The notes under the pieces are model-generated. The model made no database searches. It saw only the letters and a list, made by a program, of their open reading frames with translations, and was not told the origin of the DNA. From Hypoxylon rubiginosum (lineage: Eukaryota; Ascomycota; Sordariomycetes; Xylariales; Hypoxylaceae): a stretch of DNA of 64,000 nt. The position numbers and the translations under genes were made by a program. This document shows positions 44,821-57,815 of this stretch, one piece after another (position 1 is the first letter of the stretch; each line of letters starts with the position of its first letter). The stretch covers positions 1,054,001 to 1,118,000 of the forward strand of contig CADCXA010000006.1 in assembly GCA_902806565.1 (NCBI GenBank). Reading direction: 5' to 3'.

Positions 44821-47800
44821 TCATCAGGTGATGCTGTTGGTCGCGAGTCGTCTTTGGTCAAAGGAGGTTGTTAATAGTAATGACATTTGACATGGATGTG
44901 GGGACCGCATGGGGGAGGCTGGATGAGAAGTGTGGTGGCATCGACGATATATATTTGAAGATTACCTCCTTTTTGGTTCCAGGGGCACCTTACACATTAA
45001 GGTGCTTACCGTGGGAGAGCGGAATCACATTGAAGAAAACAAAAACTTTGCTTGTCTGGGGTAAAAGCTATGCTCTACTCTACCATGGGAAAGGGGCGGA
45101 GATGAGCATGTTACGGGTACGTTTGCTACGAAACGAGTACATGGTTGGGTTGGATGAAACGAACGGCCAGATTACAGATTTTTAACGATTACGCCTGGGG
45201 ATCATATATCAATATGACTATATTGTGTGACGAGACCGAGAAGAAATTAGTTGATGGTGGTCTAAATAGAATGCGGGTGAAAGTGACTTGAACTGGAATT
45301 CGTATTGGCGCGGTATTATATTTTGGCTAGAGAAATGAGAAACGTGAGAGGTATGTCCGAAGGCCATATTTGCATTGCCCTTGTCTTGGAATCACGACTA
45401 CTTGATGTTGAGTTAAGATTTGAGACATGTTATTTCAGGGGCTCTGATAATCCTCTCTGATGTCCTATACGATTTGCGTGTATAATAAAACGAAACGAGA
45501 AAAGGGTCTAGAGAGCTGCTTTGTTGTTTTCCCTCCCAAATTGTTAGGGAAAAGGTCGGGTGATAATCTGGACGCCAGCTCTATTAAGTCTCGGCAGTAG
45601 CCTCACGCCCGGTGGTTCCGCTACTCTAGATACGGACGTCCTCAACCAGTCCAGTACTACAATATATACTGCCGCTCAGATGATTACTTAGCCGATGTAG
45701 TTCAGAAAGCATATACAGCTCTCTATGCTGTCGTAGAACGACTCGTGACTTTGATTTCGACTCTGCGTAGCATGTCACTATGTGGACATATTCTATCATG
45801 TATGACGGAGGCTATAGGCGACACTAGGGGCTGGCATATAATTTCTAAGCTGCGCCGTTTTCGTGAACTCGCTAGGTCTGCAAGTCAGCACTAAGCGGGA
45901 AAAAGCATTGCGTTGGTTAATATCGGGTGAGCTGCTAAGTCTTTCAACGCGGAGATATATTAATTTACTCTCTAGATCGCATACCGACGTATGTGGCTTT
46001 TCGTCTTAGATTGGTAGCACGGATCTGTCCCGACTATCTCAGATCCCGTTCTTAGAAAGTCCGAACCTCGTCTAAAGAAGACCTGGCGACATCCTGCGAA
46101 TATTGGAGGATTATGACTAACTACTTCGGGGGGTTTGGGACTTGTACGACGATGCGTAATAAGTATTCTACAAGTCTCGGTGAAGTTCTCGCGCGTAGTA
46201 ATAAAAAGCGCAATACGTTACTCAGTGAATCCCGTCTTTCCCCCTATTAAAGAGCCGCAATGCGTATCTTTCCATGTTGAAGGCACAATGTTACCCCCAC
46301 GCTAGTCACCATCGAACCGAGTCGTTGGCTGCTTAGATTGATATGGAGGGATCATGTTACCTAGGGCAAGTGAGGGAAAAAGTAGTAGTATTTCGTCACC
46401 ACTTTGGTTATTCTCACCTTTTTCAACCGAGGTGGATGCCGATCGATGGCAGCACTCGAATAGCTAATAAAGAAAAAGAAAATAGGGGTGTGGGTTGGAT
46501 GGAAGCACACGTGTTGTATCCCAAGTCCCAATAAAGTCGGGCCACCCCCCACACTCCTTCGACGGCATGTTGGCCTATGGGGATCGCGGGTTCCTGCGCA
46601 GATGACCACTCGACCAACCACTCCTGTACTCCAGGGCCTGTTCCATCCAGCCATCGTGGTCGATGACATGTCAACCTTGCGCAGATAAGACAGGGCAGGC
46701 AGGATTCTGGGCTGAGCGATAGATTCCGTCTGGACGGGCCGCATATTATGTGAGATCCTATAATCAAGCTGGCTTGTTATAGTACCATAGTAGCTGCTAA
46801 GTACCTAAGCACACCCGCGTTGCCGAAAGGTCACGACGGAGCTATGTATCTTTCCAAGTGTAGAGACGGGGCAGCCATATTAATAATAGCATCAGGTTGG
46901 ATGTGGCCGTTGACTGTTACCAAACCATGGTCAAGTCGTACCTATGTAGCTTACAGTCGCTATCGGCTTTTGGTTTCTACGCGCGATGACTCTGTCAAGC
47001 AATCGTCACTGACTGACTGATCACTTTGCTGACTTTTCCGGGGAGGGCAACGTTGGAGAGAGTATACGTCTGTTTTGTAAGCTCAGTAAGAGCCGAGCAA
47101 TAGATACTATGCACTACGATAGTACCAAATAGTCATCTTAATTACCAACTCTGGAAGTCTCAAAGCGAAAATGTGCATATGCAATGCTCCCTCTTGCTGA
47201 GTTTTCGATGGTTGACGTCCTGGTGCCCAGCAGATGGTCGAGAGTTATCAGGGTCACGTTCGTCAGACACATCAGCGTACGTAGCAACTCGTCCACATGT
47301 CGATCTCTGAGAGGTCCAAATTTTGCCGGGTTTCACTGGGAAAGCGATATCGCCATAGGCTGATGCAAGGCTGAGTAGTCTGGCAGTCCGAAAGGAAAAG
47401 CCTCCTTCGCCCGTTGTTCCTAATTTGTGCTGACCAGCGCTATTTTTGCCGTTGCATCCTTCTCGATTCAACCTCGATGCCTCCAGTAAGGTAACTTACC
47501 CGCCTATTCGAGACGACGGACCCCTGGTCGCATATGCGTTTTTCTTTTCGGAAGAGGAACGCATTCCGCGCATCGCATAGCCTGCAGCTGCCAACCATCA
47601 ACCGTGACATTATGAACAACAAATACAATCTGTACCTATGTAGAATACTTGATCGCTAATGACAAGAACCCATGAGCCCTAAAGACCCCCTTTGCTTGAA
47701 AAGGTGGTGGGTGAGAAAATAGAAAATGGAGTTATGCAAGACATGCAAAAGACGATGCAAGTGGAGAAGAAATATCGTCTGGAAGCCAAATGGAAAAGAG

Positions 47801-49909
47801 CTGGAACTGGACGGCGTGGCTCGGGGACCCTAGGCAAGTGGATCATTCTATTCTGGCTGGCTGGTTGAGTCCCTAAGTCCTTGACACTGTTCTTGAACTT
47901 GTGGAGGAAAATGTCCGTCCAAACGACTTGCGGTCAAACCGGCAGATACCTCGTGTCAACTTCCGAAACGGCTGAAGCGGAACTTGTTCTCTCGTAGCTC
48001 CAAGTATCGGCCAATAAGTCTGCAAGTACCCATGAGCCATGGGCAATGTGTTGTTCGTGTAACTAGACAGCCAAGATATTGTACAATACGACGTCAATAC
48101 CTTACACATTTATTACTGTCTACTATGTAATTCTTTCCGTACCGTACATAGTAATACCGCATTCCAAGGAGGTAGTCCGTCCTATAGGGTTAATATGTAG
48201 CCAATACACGTGTAGATAGATATTGTTCTTGAAATCTGATCGACTGATAATTGCGTTGATCCCCGGAGTGATACACTTGGGGCGCACAACATGAGCTTAG
48301 AAAGCTTGGCCCTAGATAAAGTCAACGACATACGACGATATGATGCTCTTAACTATATAGGTTACGGCAAATATTGCCCTCTCTATAGGTAGTTAAGACG
48401 AAATTTGGTTTCGTGTCACCGCTCTTATGCCGGACCCCATCCCAAGCGGATTATGAGGCGAAAGTCCCACATAGAGTATATTCTGGGGAGCTGGCAGGCT
48501 GGCTATAAGATTAGTTGGTCTAGCTTCAAGGCGAAAGGGCGAACATACCGACTTTCCATATGAAGCAGCTTTTATGATGGATTCAAGGGTAAAGGATTAC
48601 ACGTATGCTGGTATGTAGTTACAGTTACATTTGGACGGTCACCAGCAAATAATACCGAACGCCGCCTAAGCCTTGCTAACAACTTATTTCCATAAGCTCC
48701 GGATGGAAACTAACTTATCTCCATACCTAGGTATTCTATAGGACTTGGCAATTCGATAAGTTGCACAAAGCAAGTTGTTGAAAACAGGTTGAAAACAGTA
48801 TGATGTAGACAGCAAAGACGTAAATGTTGGTTAAAGTGGCTAATGATTTATCATACAACATTAGTGCAAAGACTCCAGGTGGCTGCCTTGACTTGGGCAC
48901 AGGTACCTTTTTATGCACCTATCCATCTCTTCGCCACAATTTAAATTTATCGTGCAGGGGCCTATGTGAATAACTACAAGGTACCTAACCCAATTAAATT
49001 GGCAACGTCCTGAATAGGCCCTGTACCTGTAGTACTAAAGGCCCCTGTAAAGGTACCACTGTACCTACATCCATTCGTATCCGTTGTATCCATTCGTATG
49101 CATGTACCTGGTCTCCACCGCAGAAATACATGGGCAATACATCATTACTCTCAATTTCATAATCGAAAAAAGAGACACTGGACGTTCGGCTCCCCGTGTT
49201 TTTTTTCTCATCAACAAATCAACCCTTTCACGCCTCGTTTCCCGTTTCCCGTTTCCCGTACACCTATCTTTTCCGGAAGTAATCTTCGGCTGGCCCTTCC
49301 TCTATCCGCTAATCGCAGCCACTGATTCTCGCTGTTGCTACCTGGACTTCTCGTCAGCGCCAGCACCCAGCACTATACACTACGTTCAGTGCTACTTTTC
49401 CCCCAATTTCTGCAGTACACCTTAAACCACCCGTAACTCTCCACACTATTGTGTCATTTACAGCATTTTGGGTTTCCGCGTCCAATCCCGCGTTTGCAGA
49501 CTTCTTGCGTCCCGACGAAACCACGCAAACACTTCGCTTCCCTAGCCTCTATTCGTCAATCCGTGCAGCAGATTCCTAACCGGGCATATTCATCGCACGA
49601 AATTGGACCGGCCTTACCTGACCGAGAGTGAGAGCAGTGGGGGGAGAAGACGTCCAGTACGGGCCATTGACGCATCCAACACTCTCTTTGATTGCACGAC
49701 ACTCAGTTCGCCCACGGCGCCAGCCAGTCGCATGCGAACCTGCCGCTGCCACATCACGATGATCTGCCTCTATCAAAGCACTACTATCATCCTTCCAAGC
49801 TAATCCTATTTCTGGGGGTTTTTTGTGGCATGACCCTGTAGACGTGGTTCCATTGCTCGCGCCGACTCCGATCCGTTCCCACGCAAAGCTGCCAACCCAT
49901 TCGAGCAAC
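44821..49909. other. Five-kilobase gene desert
   Basis: No gene model is supportable in 5 kb. The stretch 45590-46250 has unusually stop-poor plus-strand frames (about 95 codons ending near 45893, then about 90 codons with one stop ending near 46249), possibly a relic of a gene; I recognise no family. Near the right end, direct repeats of ATCCATTCGTAT (about 49070-49100) and TTTCCCG x3 (about 49239-49258) lie upstream of VAC7. Confidence 0.45.
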
Positions 49910-52666
49910 ATGGCAAACAATCCCGTTGCCATGGACGCCAGCCTTTCGAGCCTGAATTCGGCCGACAATGACACATCTGCGACTTCCAGCGCACACATCG
50001 ACTCGCAAACATCCAAATGGACTTCAACTTCCACCTCATTAACAGCCTCCCCTACACAGTCACGAGATTCGTCACCGATTCGTCCTTCACTTAAGAACGG
50101 AAGGCTAAGCCGTGCTTCCACGAGCTCTACTAGATCACGCAAAAACAGCCTTCAGGATCCAAGTCCTCCAAGATCTAGATCTAACATCCCTACGCCTTCT
50201 ACGACTCCACGTCAACTTTCGTCTACCACAACGCCCTCGTTGCCTCCTCCGTCGAGCTCGGAGCCTATATTGCGGTCCCCCGTCCCGCAGAAACCTTCTG
50301 TTGCTGCCGAACTGTCCAAAGATTCACCGCGTTGGCCTGTATCTCCCCGACTAAAATCTCCGCCTCCTAATATCGGTCGTCCAGCAGCCGGGGGTTCGCT
50401 GTCACGCAAAAACGAGCAAGAAGCACCCGCAATCAATGTTCACCGAGCAACGCCTTCGCCTCACGTGGAACCTGCTTCGCAGTCTGCCTCTGACAACGAG
50501 GTGGAAGAGCATCACTTGTCATCTGGCATGCGGACTCCGGCTCGTGGACCAAGCAATGGATCCTCCACTCTGGAGACGGTCCAGGAGGTTAGCCAACCGA
50601 ATACACCAAGGCCGGAATTAGATGCTGCTATTGAAAAGCTCGCGGAGACTGCCGCGGCACAGTCAGGAACTACCGCGGGCAAATCTAATAACTCTAGTCA
50701 AAATGCTACAAATAGCGAGAGCGGAAGCGAAGGTGGAAATGCCAAACCGCATCCACGGAGGGCGAGTACCACGGCTACTGCGCCTCCTCTCCTTCACAGC
50801 AGACAGTCGAGCACAGCGCTCAAACATGTCGCCAAAGGACCCACCACCGCCGAGAGCTCGTCGAGAAACATGACGGTCGAGACGGAAATTGCGAACCTCC
50901 CACAATTGTCATTAGCTCCCAACACGAGAGGACAGGGTGTAAATGGAAGTCTGAGAACGAAGCCAAGTTCGGAGACGATAAAACCCAAGAAGGACAAGAA
51001 GAGGCACACGAGAAAGCCCACTTCTGTTGCCTCTGGCAATGGTGAGCCACCTCATTCTTACCCACCAACCAAACTTCGACATAGTTGTTCGATATTGTCT
51101 ATTTTGTCAACGTCTCGTTTGCCGCCCAATCCAATCGATCAAGGATCGTTTGATGAAGGTCCTGAGAATCCCCAGCAGGGCCCAAAGCCACCGTCTAGGA
51201 CTCTGAGCATAACTACTTCAGTAACCAGCTTACTAACTAGAAGACCTCGTGCAGCATCCTCGAAAGCAGACATCTTCGAGGCTAAGGTTGCCAGCGCGGT
51301 GGAGGAAGCTAACTCTTCAGATTCTGACGAAACTTTCGTATACGACTCGAACCCCCCCGATGCAGGTGATCGACCCCGTCGCTACCACTCGCGCACGCCC
51401 AGTGCGACCTCCATGGTCAGCCAAGTCGATCGGAATGGTCTGCGCTCTATAACGGGCGTACTAGAAAACGGCGCGCCTAGCCTCCCAGTGAAGAAGAACA
51501 TGAAGTTTGTGAATACTTACACTAGTAGCGGAAACGACGGCACTCCTGGAGATGACGATGGCCGAGGCACGGGTCGGAGCAATGCCGGCTCTACACGGGG
51601 AACCACCAACCACTATCACCACTCCGGCCCCGGCCGCTGGACCCGGAATGCCGGAAGCACCCATCAATCATTGTTCAGTGACGAGTCTCCATTCCCCAAC
51701 GCAGCTAGATCGAAGTTTTCTGGTAGTGCTTCAAGACAATCGTCCAACCCTCCTAGTCCTAGATTTAGTACGAATCGAGGCTGGCCACCTAGCGCTAAAC
51801 GACAGATGACGGTACCCGGTGGTTATGATATGGACGATACGACTACCGGTGCCGACGATGAAAGAACGCCTCTTATAAGTGGCGCTACTAGATCCATCAG
51901 ATCCAATCGAAGCCGGCGCAACCAGAGAAACCTTGAGGCGCAGACGTATCAGCAAGGCCCGTCATTCCTTAACCGCTTTGCGAGCTGTCTGGTTCTTACT
52001 ATCATGCTGCTAGTCGTTATCTCGGGAGCGATTGGGTTCATGTTTGCGACATCTCAGCCGCTCACCGACGTCGAACTCATTAAGATTGGCAATGTCCTAG
52101 CCAGCGAACAGGAATTAATGATGGATATTACCGTGAAAGCACACAACCCCAATGTTGTCGTGATGATGATCGACTCGGCCGATCTTGAAATATTCGCCAA
52201 ATCGCCGCATGCTGGTACCGACTCAGAATGGTGGCGGCACCCTGGCAAAGACGAGTTCGACATACTCGACGATCCCAAGAATGATCCGCCGGTCGTCAAA
52301 CTACCAGACGGTGATAATGATGATCCACCCTCGGAGGATAAGTCGCCGAATATGCGTCTCGGAAACGTCATCGTGTTCGACAGTCCTTTGACGTACGAGG
52401 GTTCTTTCTTTCATTCGGGCATTTCTACCTCTACCGGTTCGCTCCGTCTAAGTCGCCCTGGCAATGGTACCGATAGCGGCTCCGAGCGATGGGAGCACAT
52501 CATTTCGGACGAATTCACCTTGATTGTCAAGGGCGTACTGAAATACACACTACCTCTTAGTCAGAGGATTAGAAATGTGGCGATTTCGGGCAAAACGATA
52601 GTGAAGCCGAATTCCGCCAACGATCCGTCTCTACGACCGAACGAGACTGAGATCGCAATAGGATAA
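49910..52666 (+). CDS. VAC7: Vac7-like regulator of PI(3,5)P2 synthesis
   Basis: Single-exon protein of 918 residues from ATG 49910, the first ATG of a frame that is open further upstream. Residues 1-680 are Ser/Thr/Pro-rich and disordered with basic patches. One membrane helix (ASCLVLTIMLLVVISGAIGF, about 690-713) is followed by a conserved lumenal domain (LTDVELIKIGNVLASEQELM, then VKAHNPNVVVMMIDSADLEI, the acidic insert, and IVFDSPLTYEGSFF) with the LEA-like fold features typical of Vac7. Family knowledge: Vac7 sits in the vacuole membrane and stimulates the Fab1 lipid kinase complex, controlling PI(3,5)P2 level and vacuole size under osmotic stress. Two N-glycosylation sequons (NGTD, NETE) fit a lumenal C-terminus. 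Confidence 0.9.
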   Translation: MANNPVAMDASLSSLNSADNDTSATSSAHIDSQTSKWTSTSTSLTASPTQSRDSSPIRPSLKNGRLSRASTSSTRSRKNSLQDPSPPRSRSNIPTPSTTPRQLSSTTTPSLPPPSSSEPILRSPVPQKPSVAAELSKDSPRWPVSPRLKSPPPNIGRPAAGGSLSRKNEQEAPAINVHRATPSPHVEPASQSASDNEVEEHHLSSGMRTPARGPSNGSSTLETVQEVSQPNTPRPELDAAIEKLAETAAAQSGTTAGKSNNSSQNATNSESGSEGGNAKPHPRRASTTATAPPLLHSRQSSTALKHVAKGPTTAESSSRNMTVETEIANLPQLSLAPNTRGQGVNGSLRTKPSSETIKPKKDKKRHTRKPTSVASGNGEPPHSYPPTKLRHSCSILSILSTSRLPPNPIDQGSFDEGPENPQQGPKPPSRTLSITTSVTSLLTRRPRAASSKADIFEAKVASAVEEANSSDSDETFVYDSNPPDAGDRPRRYHSRTPSATSMVSQVDRNGLRSITGVLENGAPSLPVKKNMKFVNTYTSSGNDGTPGDDDGRGTGRSNAGSTRGTTNHYHHSGPGRWTRNAGSTHQSLFSDESPFPNAARSKFSGSASRQSSNPPSPRFSTNRGWPPSAKRQMTVPGGYDMDDTTTGADDERTPLISGATRSIRSNRSRRNQRNLEAQTYQQGPSFLNRFASCLVLTIMLLVVISGAIGFMFATSQPLTDVELIKIGNVLASEQELMMDITVKAHNPNVVVMMIDSADLEIFAKSPHAGTDSEWWRHPGKDEFDILDDPKNDPPVVKLPDGDNDDPPSEDKSPNMRLGNVIVFDSPLTYEGSFFHSGISTSTGSLRLSRPGNGTDSGSERWEHIISDEFTLIVKGVLKYTLPLSQRIRNVAISGKTIVKPNSANDPSLRPNETEIAIG

Positions 52667-55600
52667 TATCCACGACACGGGTCACTCAGCCCACAATACA
52701 CTTTTCATTTGTGACCTAACGTTATTCTGTATATCGAGCGGGCATGGCATGAGCATTATGGGAGCCCTAGGCGTTGGATCTTTTCAGGCAGCGACATCAG
52801 CTATGGAAAAGTCCTAGCACCCGGGTCACAGATTATAAGGCCAATGTTTATATGGTTTTAGGTGTTATACGGTACATTTGATTTTATCCAGATACTGGAG
52901 GTTCAGAAAGAATGGTATATTCTAGGGGTTTTTTCTCACCAAGACAAGGGCCATCGTTGCGAATTCGAGGCCGTTTCAACACAAAAAAATAACACTTTGC
53001 ATAGGATGGACATACAAAAGCATACACCCACCCAAGACAAATTGGGGCCTCCCGTACGAGGCATTTCTATTCCCTTTTTTTTCCTCTTCCGCGCAGAGCG
53101 GAAGATCATCATGTGGGATCACCATGTGGGAAAGTGGTTTCTATGAATATGGATTTAGACGGAGGGCGGCGACTCAGTCAACTCGCGACCGATACCCCAG
53201 ACAGACGGGCCCGCATTCTGTACTTGTAATGGCTTTACGAAAGACACTTAAACAGAAGATACTTAATACGATGAAGACGCCTGCTTGGGCTGGCAGATCG
53301 ATAACAACTTAATGTCTATCCAGCAGGTTGGCTGGTGGTGGTGCCTGTATTCCTCTCATTCTACATGGGCGACTCTAATTTAAGCAGTGTCGTCGAGACT
53401 GTTCAAGCTGCCTCTTGGGTTGGAATAGGGGTATAAGTAATGTCACCTTACACAACCCAAGGAGCTCTCAACCAGCTCTTGCCCCAGTCACGGTGCGAAC
53501 CAAAAAGCACGGAAACGACGACGTTGTTGCACAAGGAGCTATCACTCTAACAGTACAGCAAAAGGCTACTTACAAGTATTAGGTAGTCACTGAAATCTGT
53601 TTTCCTTGACCTTAGCCCTCCTGTCCGAAAGGCATTGCAGTGGCTAAGTATAATGCGAACTACTCCTCCCTGATAAGGAACCTTTTACTCGTACTGAACA
53701 GAGTTACTACATAAGGGAGAGGGGAAGATACTAATGCGATATATGTTAGCTGCTTGACGTACATCATCACATCTGTAGCTCTCCGTATTTCAGCAAGTTA
53801 CAGCATAGACGTGAGAATTAGAATCATGGCTTCCAAAGCGTTACGGTGGCCGACGATTTGGTTCGAAGCATAGGAAATGCTAGCGTAGTAAATCGGACGC
53901 TCTGCTTTTTGTTTGTTTGTTTTGTTTTGTTTTATTGTTTTGGCGCTAATGGCGATTAAGGGGCTACCTCATTTCTAGAAGCTTGTTGAGGTTTCGATGC
54001 CGCCGCCGATCAAGTTTCCACGAGGACCAGGAGTGAAAATGTGCCACATAATTTGAGGAGGGTCTGGAAGGTAGTAATGAAGTCATGTACCGGTAGTGTA
54101 TAAAGGGGCACTTTTTGAGCTAGTAGAAATAGTTTTCTGAGAGATGTTGGCAAAGAATGCCTGGTTCAGTAGGTACAGGTAGGTATACAATATAGATCCT
54201 AGAGCTTCGACATGTCTAGGACAGATAAGAAATGACTTCAAGAGCACGAGTTCAAAGCCAAATAGGAAATATATGTATGAATATTGGGAGGCTACCCCAG
54301 CTGCCGGTATGTGTCTGAACAGTTGTAGGCACGGCGCTCTTCGCAGTGGTAGGTACCTTTTATCCATCCCCTGTTATTCTGGTCTCTGGTAAGAAATTAC
54401 ATATGATCCATCTCTTTATACACATTAAGGAATCTTCAACTATCCTTGGAGGAGGCAGATGGTGCCCAGAGTTACTCACGGCTTCTCTTCAATTACGTAA
54501 TGTCCTGTGTCTGAGGTGGATGATCTTATTGATGATCTTATTGGTAAATCCTCCCAAGAATATCCTCCGTTCTTTCTGTGGACGACTTCCTTACGGGTTT
54601 CCTAAGGGATATCTATGCCGAAGCTTACCAATGCCTTTAGGAGTTATAATAACGATGTAAACCTAGGAAATAGGAGGTAATTGCCTCCTCGCTGCTCATC
54701 TCCCGCGCCAAAGGACAGGCCCGCCCTCGCTTGATCGCAAGAGCCGCATTTTCGATAACTCGAGACAATACACCAATCCACTGAAAAAATGACTCAACTA
54801 CGTAGGAGAAGAGCAAAGACTGATCTGCCGCAAGACCTCTCTTTTTTTTCTTTCTCGTCCCGTAGTATATGTGTGTGACAGAGACTTCGTATCCATGCTT
54901 ATATTCTAGTAGATGAAGTGCGCTATGACAGACAATATGCCACGCGTTGTAGGGCGGCAGGGCGGTAAGTTGGCAGGTTCTAATTAGCCCTATAGGCGGA
55001 TCTCCTCTCCTATTGCATGCCGCTATTCCGCTTCTGTATCGAAACCCCTGCTCATCTCAGCTCGCTTCTGTCGCGATACGTTTCACAACATGCGATGGCA
55101 TGCATATCTCCGTGCCGCAGTCTACTTTCCCAGTTACAAAGACATATCATCTGAAATCGATGAGACGAATAACCCCCTTTATGAGACGGGAACTCCTAGC
55201 CTGCTCATCTTTATCGTCCATCTGGGATCTGTAATATGTATAGGGCTACGTGCGGCCTCGCAAAGTCTTACCAGTCGTCCCATTCGTCCCATGCATGAAC
55301 TTCGCCGCAAAGGTGCATGCCGGCTAGCTGGGCTCTAGCTAATAGTAGACCGGATAGGCGCGAATAGTCACAGGCTGTGCCCGCGCCGTTCATTCAGCTC
55401 AAGTAAAAAAAAACATGTTTAGCGTAGCCGCCTCTCTATACAAAGTCCCTATAGGAATTGTTCGAGGCGTATTAAAACGTCTGAGGGCGGTCAGCCTTTC
55501 GGTGAGCCTTAACTACTTGCTCCTGTCCTACCATCGTATTTCTATCAAGCCTCGTGCAACATTTACTTATAGTTCGTTTCAAGCATTACCTACCGTGCAA

Positions 55601-55684
55601 TCTATTCATACCACTTAGTTTGGTTTATTACTTGAAACATATCTGTACACCCCCAACTAACGCCCTCCCTAGCTCCTCAGCGGG
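52667..55684. other. Gene-poor region
   Basis: Three kilobases without a supportable gene. It includes a relic repeat (53523-53632), a T/G low-complexity run (about 53908-53940) and several TACCTAGGTA-type words (about 54172-54186). The small frames near 54346-54660 and 55013-55338 lack any family feature. Confidence 0.45.
53523..53632. repeat. Diverged relic repeat, copy A
   Basis: Shares with copy B (57816-57923), in the same order, TTGTTG-x2-CAAGGAGCTAT, AAAGGCTA, GTCACTGA and TAGCCCTYCTRTCCG. Several differences are C/T or G/A changes. The family is not identified; an old transposable-element fragment is likely. Confidence 0.5.
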
Positions 55685-57341
55685 ATGGACACAGCCAACC
55701 TGACCGCAGCCTGGCTGTCGTTCGCCGCGACGGCCGTCGGTCTCGGCGGCTTAATCTCGCAGGCGAGCGCCATCAACGACCAGCTAGACCCGTACCACGC
55801 AACGCGCACGGCCGAGTACCTAGGCATATGGTTCCAGCGGCAGCCGGGCTTCCCCTGGTGGCGCATCACTCGGCCGCCGCCCGAGGGCCCCGTCATCGCC
55901 GCCCGCATGGCCGACGGCTTCTGCGGCGCCAACGCCGTCCACATCACCCGCATCCCCGTCGTCCGGCCCGGCAAGGCCGGCTGGTCCACCATCCTGGCCA
56001 TGTTCAACCACGACAGGCCCGCCGCGCTGCTACTTTCGGACGCTGACGCTGCTGCCGCCGGTCGCAGCGTCGACGTCGCGGAGAAGGGGGGCGCCGCCGC
56101 CGTAAGGTCCGCGACCAGCACCGATAGCTCTAGGAGCGAGCTGGTGAGGACTAGCGCCGCGAGCGCGAGCGCCAGCTGGATACACCTCGACCGCAAGGCG
56201 CTCAAGCGCCACCAGTCGCACGCGTGCATCGTCATCTCGCGTACCACGCTTATTACGATGCTGGTTACGACGAATGGCCGCCCGGTCTTCCAGTACAGCG
56301 ACGCGACGGGTTTCCGAGCCGGATATGCGAGTTACTGCGGGCAATGGTGTAAGTTATATTTTCTCCTATGCCTTTCTACTTGTCGATATCCAATCGCTCA
56401 CTGATGCAGACATCACATGGCCCATCGGCCAGGAAGCCATCGTCAAGTTCGCGGCGCACGACTCCATCGGCTCGACCGAGGTGCTGCCGCGGAGCTTCGC
56501 GCAGCGCGTCGACCGGTGCGGGCAGATGGTGTCGGGCGTGGTGTCGGCGCCGGCCTCCGGGTTCGCGGTCGGCTTCTGCGGCCGCAAGGACGCCGGCCTG
56601 TACCGCCTCGAACACGCACCCAAGGGCTTCCAGGGCGCCCACAGCGGCCGCCACCTGTTCAACATGCTCGGCGGCAAGGCCTACAACGTCGACTTCCTGC
56701 ACGCGCGCGCCGTGGCCGACGCGAGCGCGACGGACCGGGAGGCGGAGGCGGAGGCGGAGGCGGATGGTGCTGCTACCGTGCTGCTGAAGCTGCCGAGCCG
56801 AGACGGGGGCGCCAAGGGCGCCAAGGTACGGATGCTGGTGCCGGCGCGCGAGGAGGCCATACTGCGCGAGGCGCTCGACTGCCTGCCGTGGACGTCGCTG
56901 TCGTGGAGCATGCACCGCGGGATGCGCGACGTGCTGACGGCGTACGGCCGGGACGTGATGGACGCACACCGGCCGGCGCTGGCGGCGCTGCTGCGGCGGA
57001 CGGTGGCGGAGCAGCCCGACGTGTTCCGCGCGCGCGGGTGGGACGCGGAGTTCGTCCGGGACAACATGGGCGCCATGGCGGCGTCGGCGGTGCTGGCGGG
57101 GGCGGGCAACTCGGGGGACTCGGTGCGCGTGGTGACGGACGTCGCGAGCGTGTATGTCGGGGACTGGGACGTAACGCGCCTGGATGAGGTTGTGTTCTGG
57201 CGGCGGCCCGACGTTAAGGAGGTGAGGGAGCTCGATGCGGAGGCCGTTGTGGCCCTGACGAAGCTGTTCGTGCTTGAGTGGAGTCAGGAGTTCGACTACC
57301 AGCTGTACCATCACCTACCGATCAGCTTGTACTTCGGATAG
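55685..57341 (+). CDS. Modin-like protein (2 exons), tentative
   Basis: Exons 55685-56348 and 56410-57341 join over a 61-nt intron (GTAAGT donor, CAG acceptor) with a TAC codon split at the junction, giving 531 residues. The N-terminus has a hydrophobic, Gly-containing segment (AAWLSFAATAVGLGGLISQA) that could be one membrane helix, then a soluble part rich in Trp and Arg (EYLGIWFQRQPGFPWWRITR). Exon 2 includes GFCGRKDAGLYRLEHAPKGF and an acidic end. It resembles, from memory, Sordariomycete proteins annotated 'modin', a name linked to vegetative incompatibility in Podospora; I cannot verify this. The gene is far richer in GC than its AT-rich surroundings. An EAEAEAEAD run at about 360 looks like a trinucleotide/hexanucleotide expansion. 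Confidence 0.75.
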
Positions 57342-57815
57342 GAGTAGTTGGAATTGTGTGGTGAGGCGTGGGTTGTTGGGTGTATATTTTTTTACTTACA
57401 GGATGACCTTACGAGACTACGATGCTGCTTGACTGTTTACTGAAACTTCTTGGTATTAACAGTAACTCACTGGGTCGTCTATGTAGACGATGATCTTCGG
57501 CGTAGCAGGACTTACTACAGATGGCAGCTAAGCATAATAGTTTGCGACGGTCTGCTTCAGAGTCAACAGGGAGCGACTTATATTTACCTCTAGGCATCTT
57601 CACCGCGGTAGACTTCTTCTAGCACGAGGCAACGATTGATTACTGCAGTGGTACAATGAATTTCACCCTTACATATGTGGAAAGGGGCTGTTTCTATCGT
57701 CCCAGGGTATAGAAGAGGTACGACAGATGTCGGCGCAGCTAAGATAATTATGATGCTACTAGATATTAAAGCCACCTTTCCGACTACCTGATTGTCATGA
57801 CGTGAACTACGATTT

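Noticed and set aside
48290..48520. Dispersed 5S rRNA gene
   Set aside because: A few words looked similar (ACATACGAC, CCCATCCCAAG) but the internal control region and the overall order of a 5S gene are missing.
56366..57314. Frames of 256 and 312 codons overlapping the modin-like gene
   Set aside because: High GC content removes stop codons from all frames. Only the spliced plus-strand frame has a signal-like start, good intron borders and a balanced composition.
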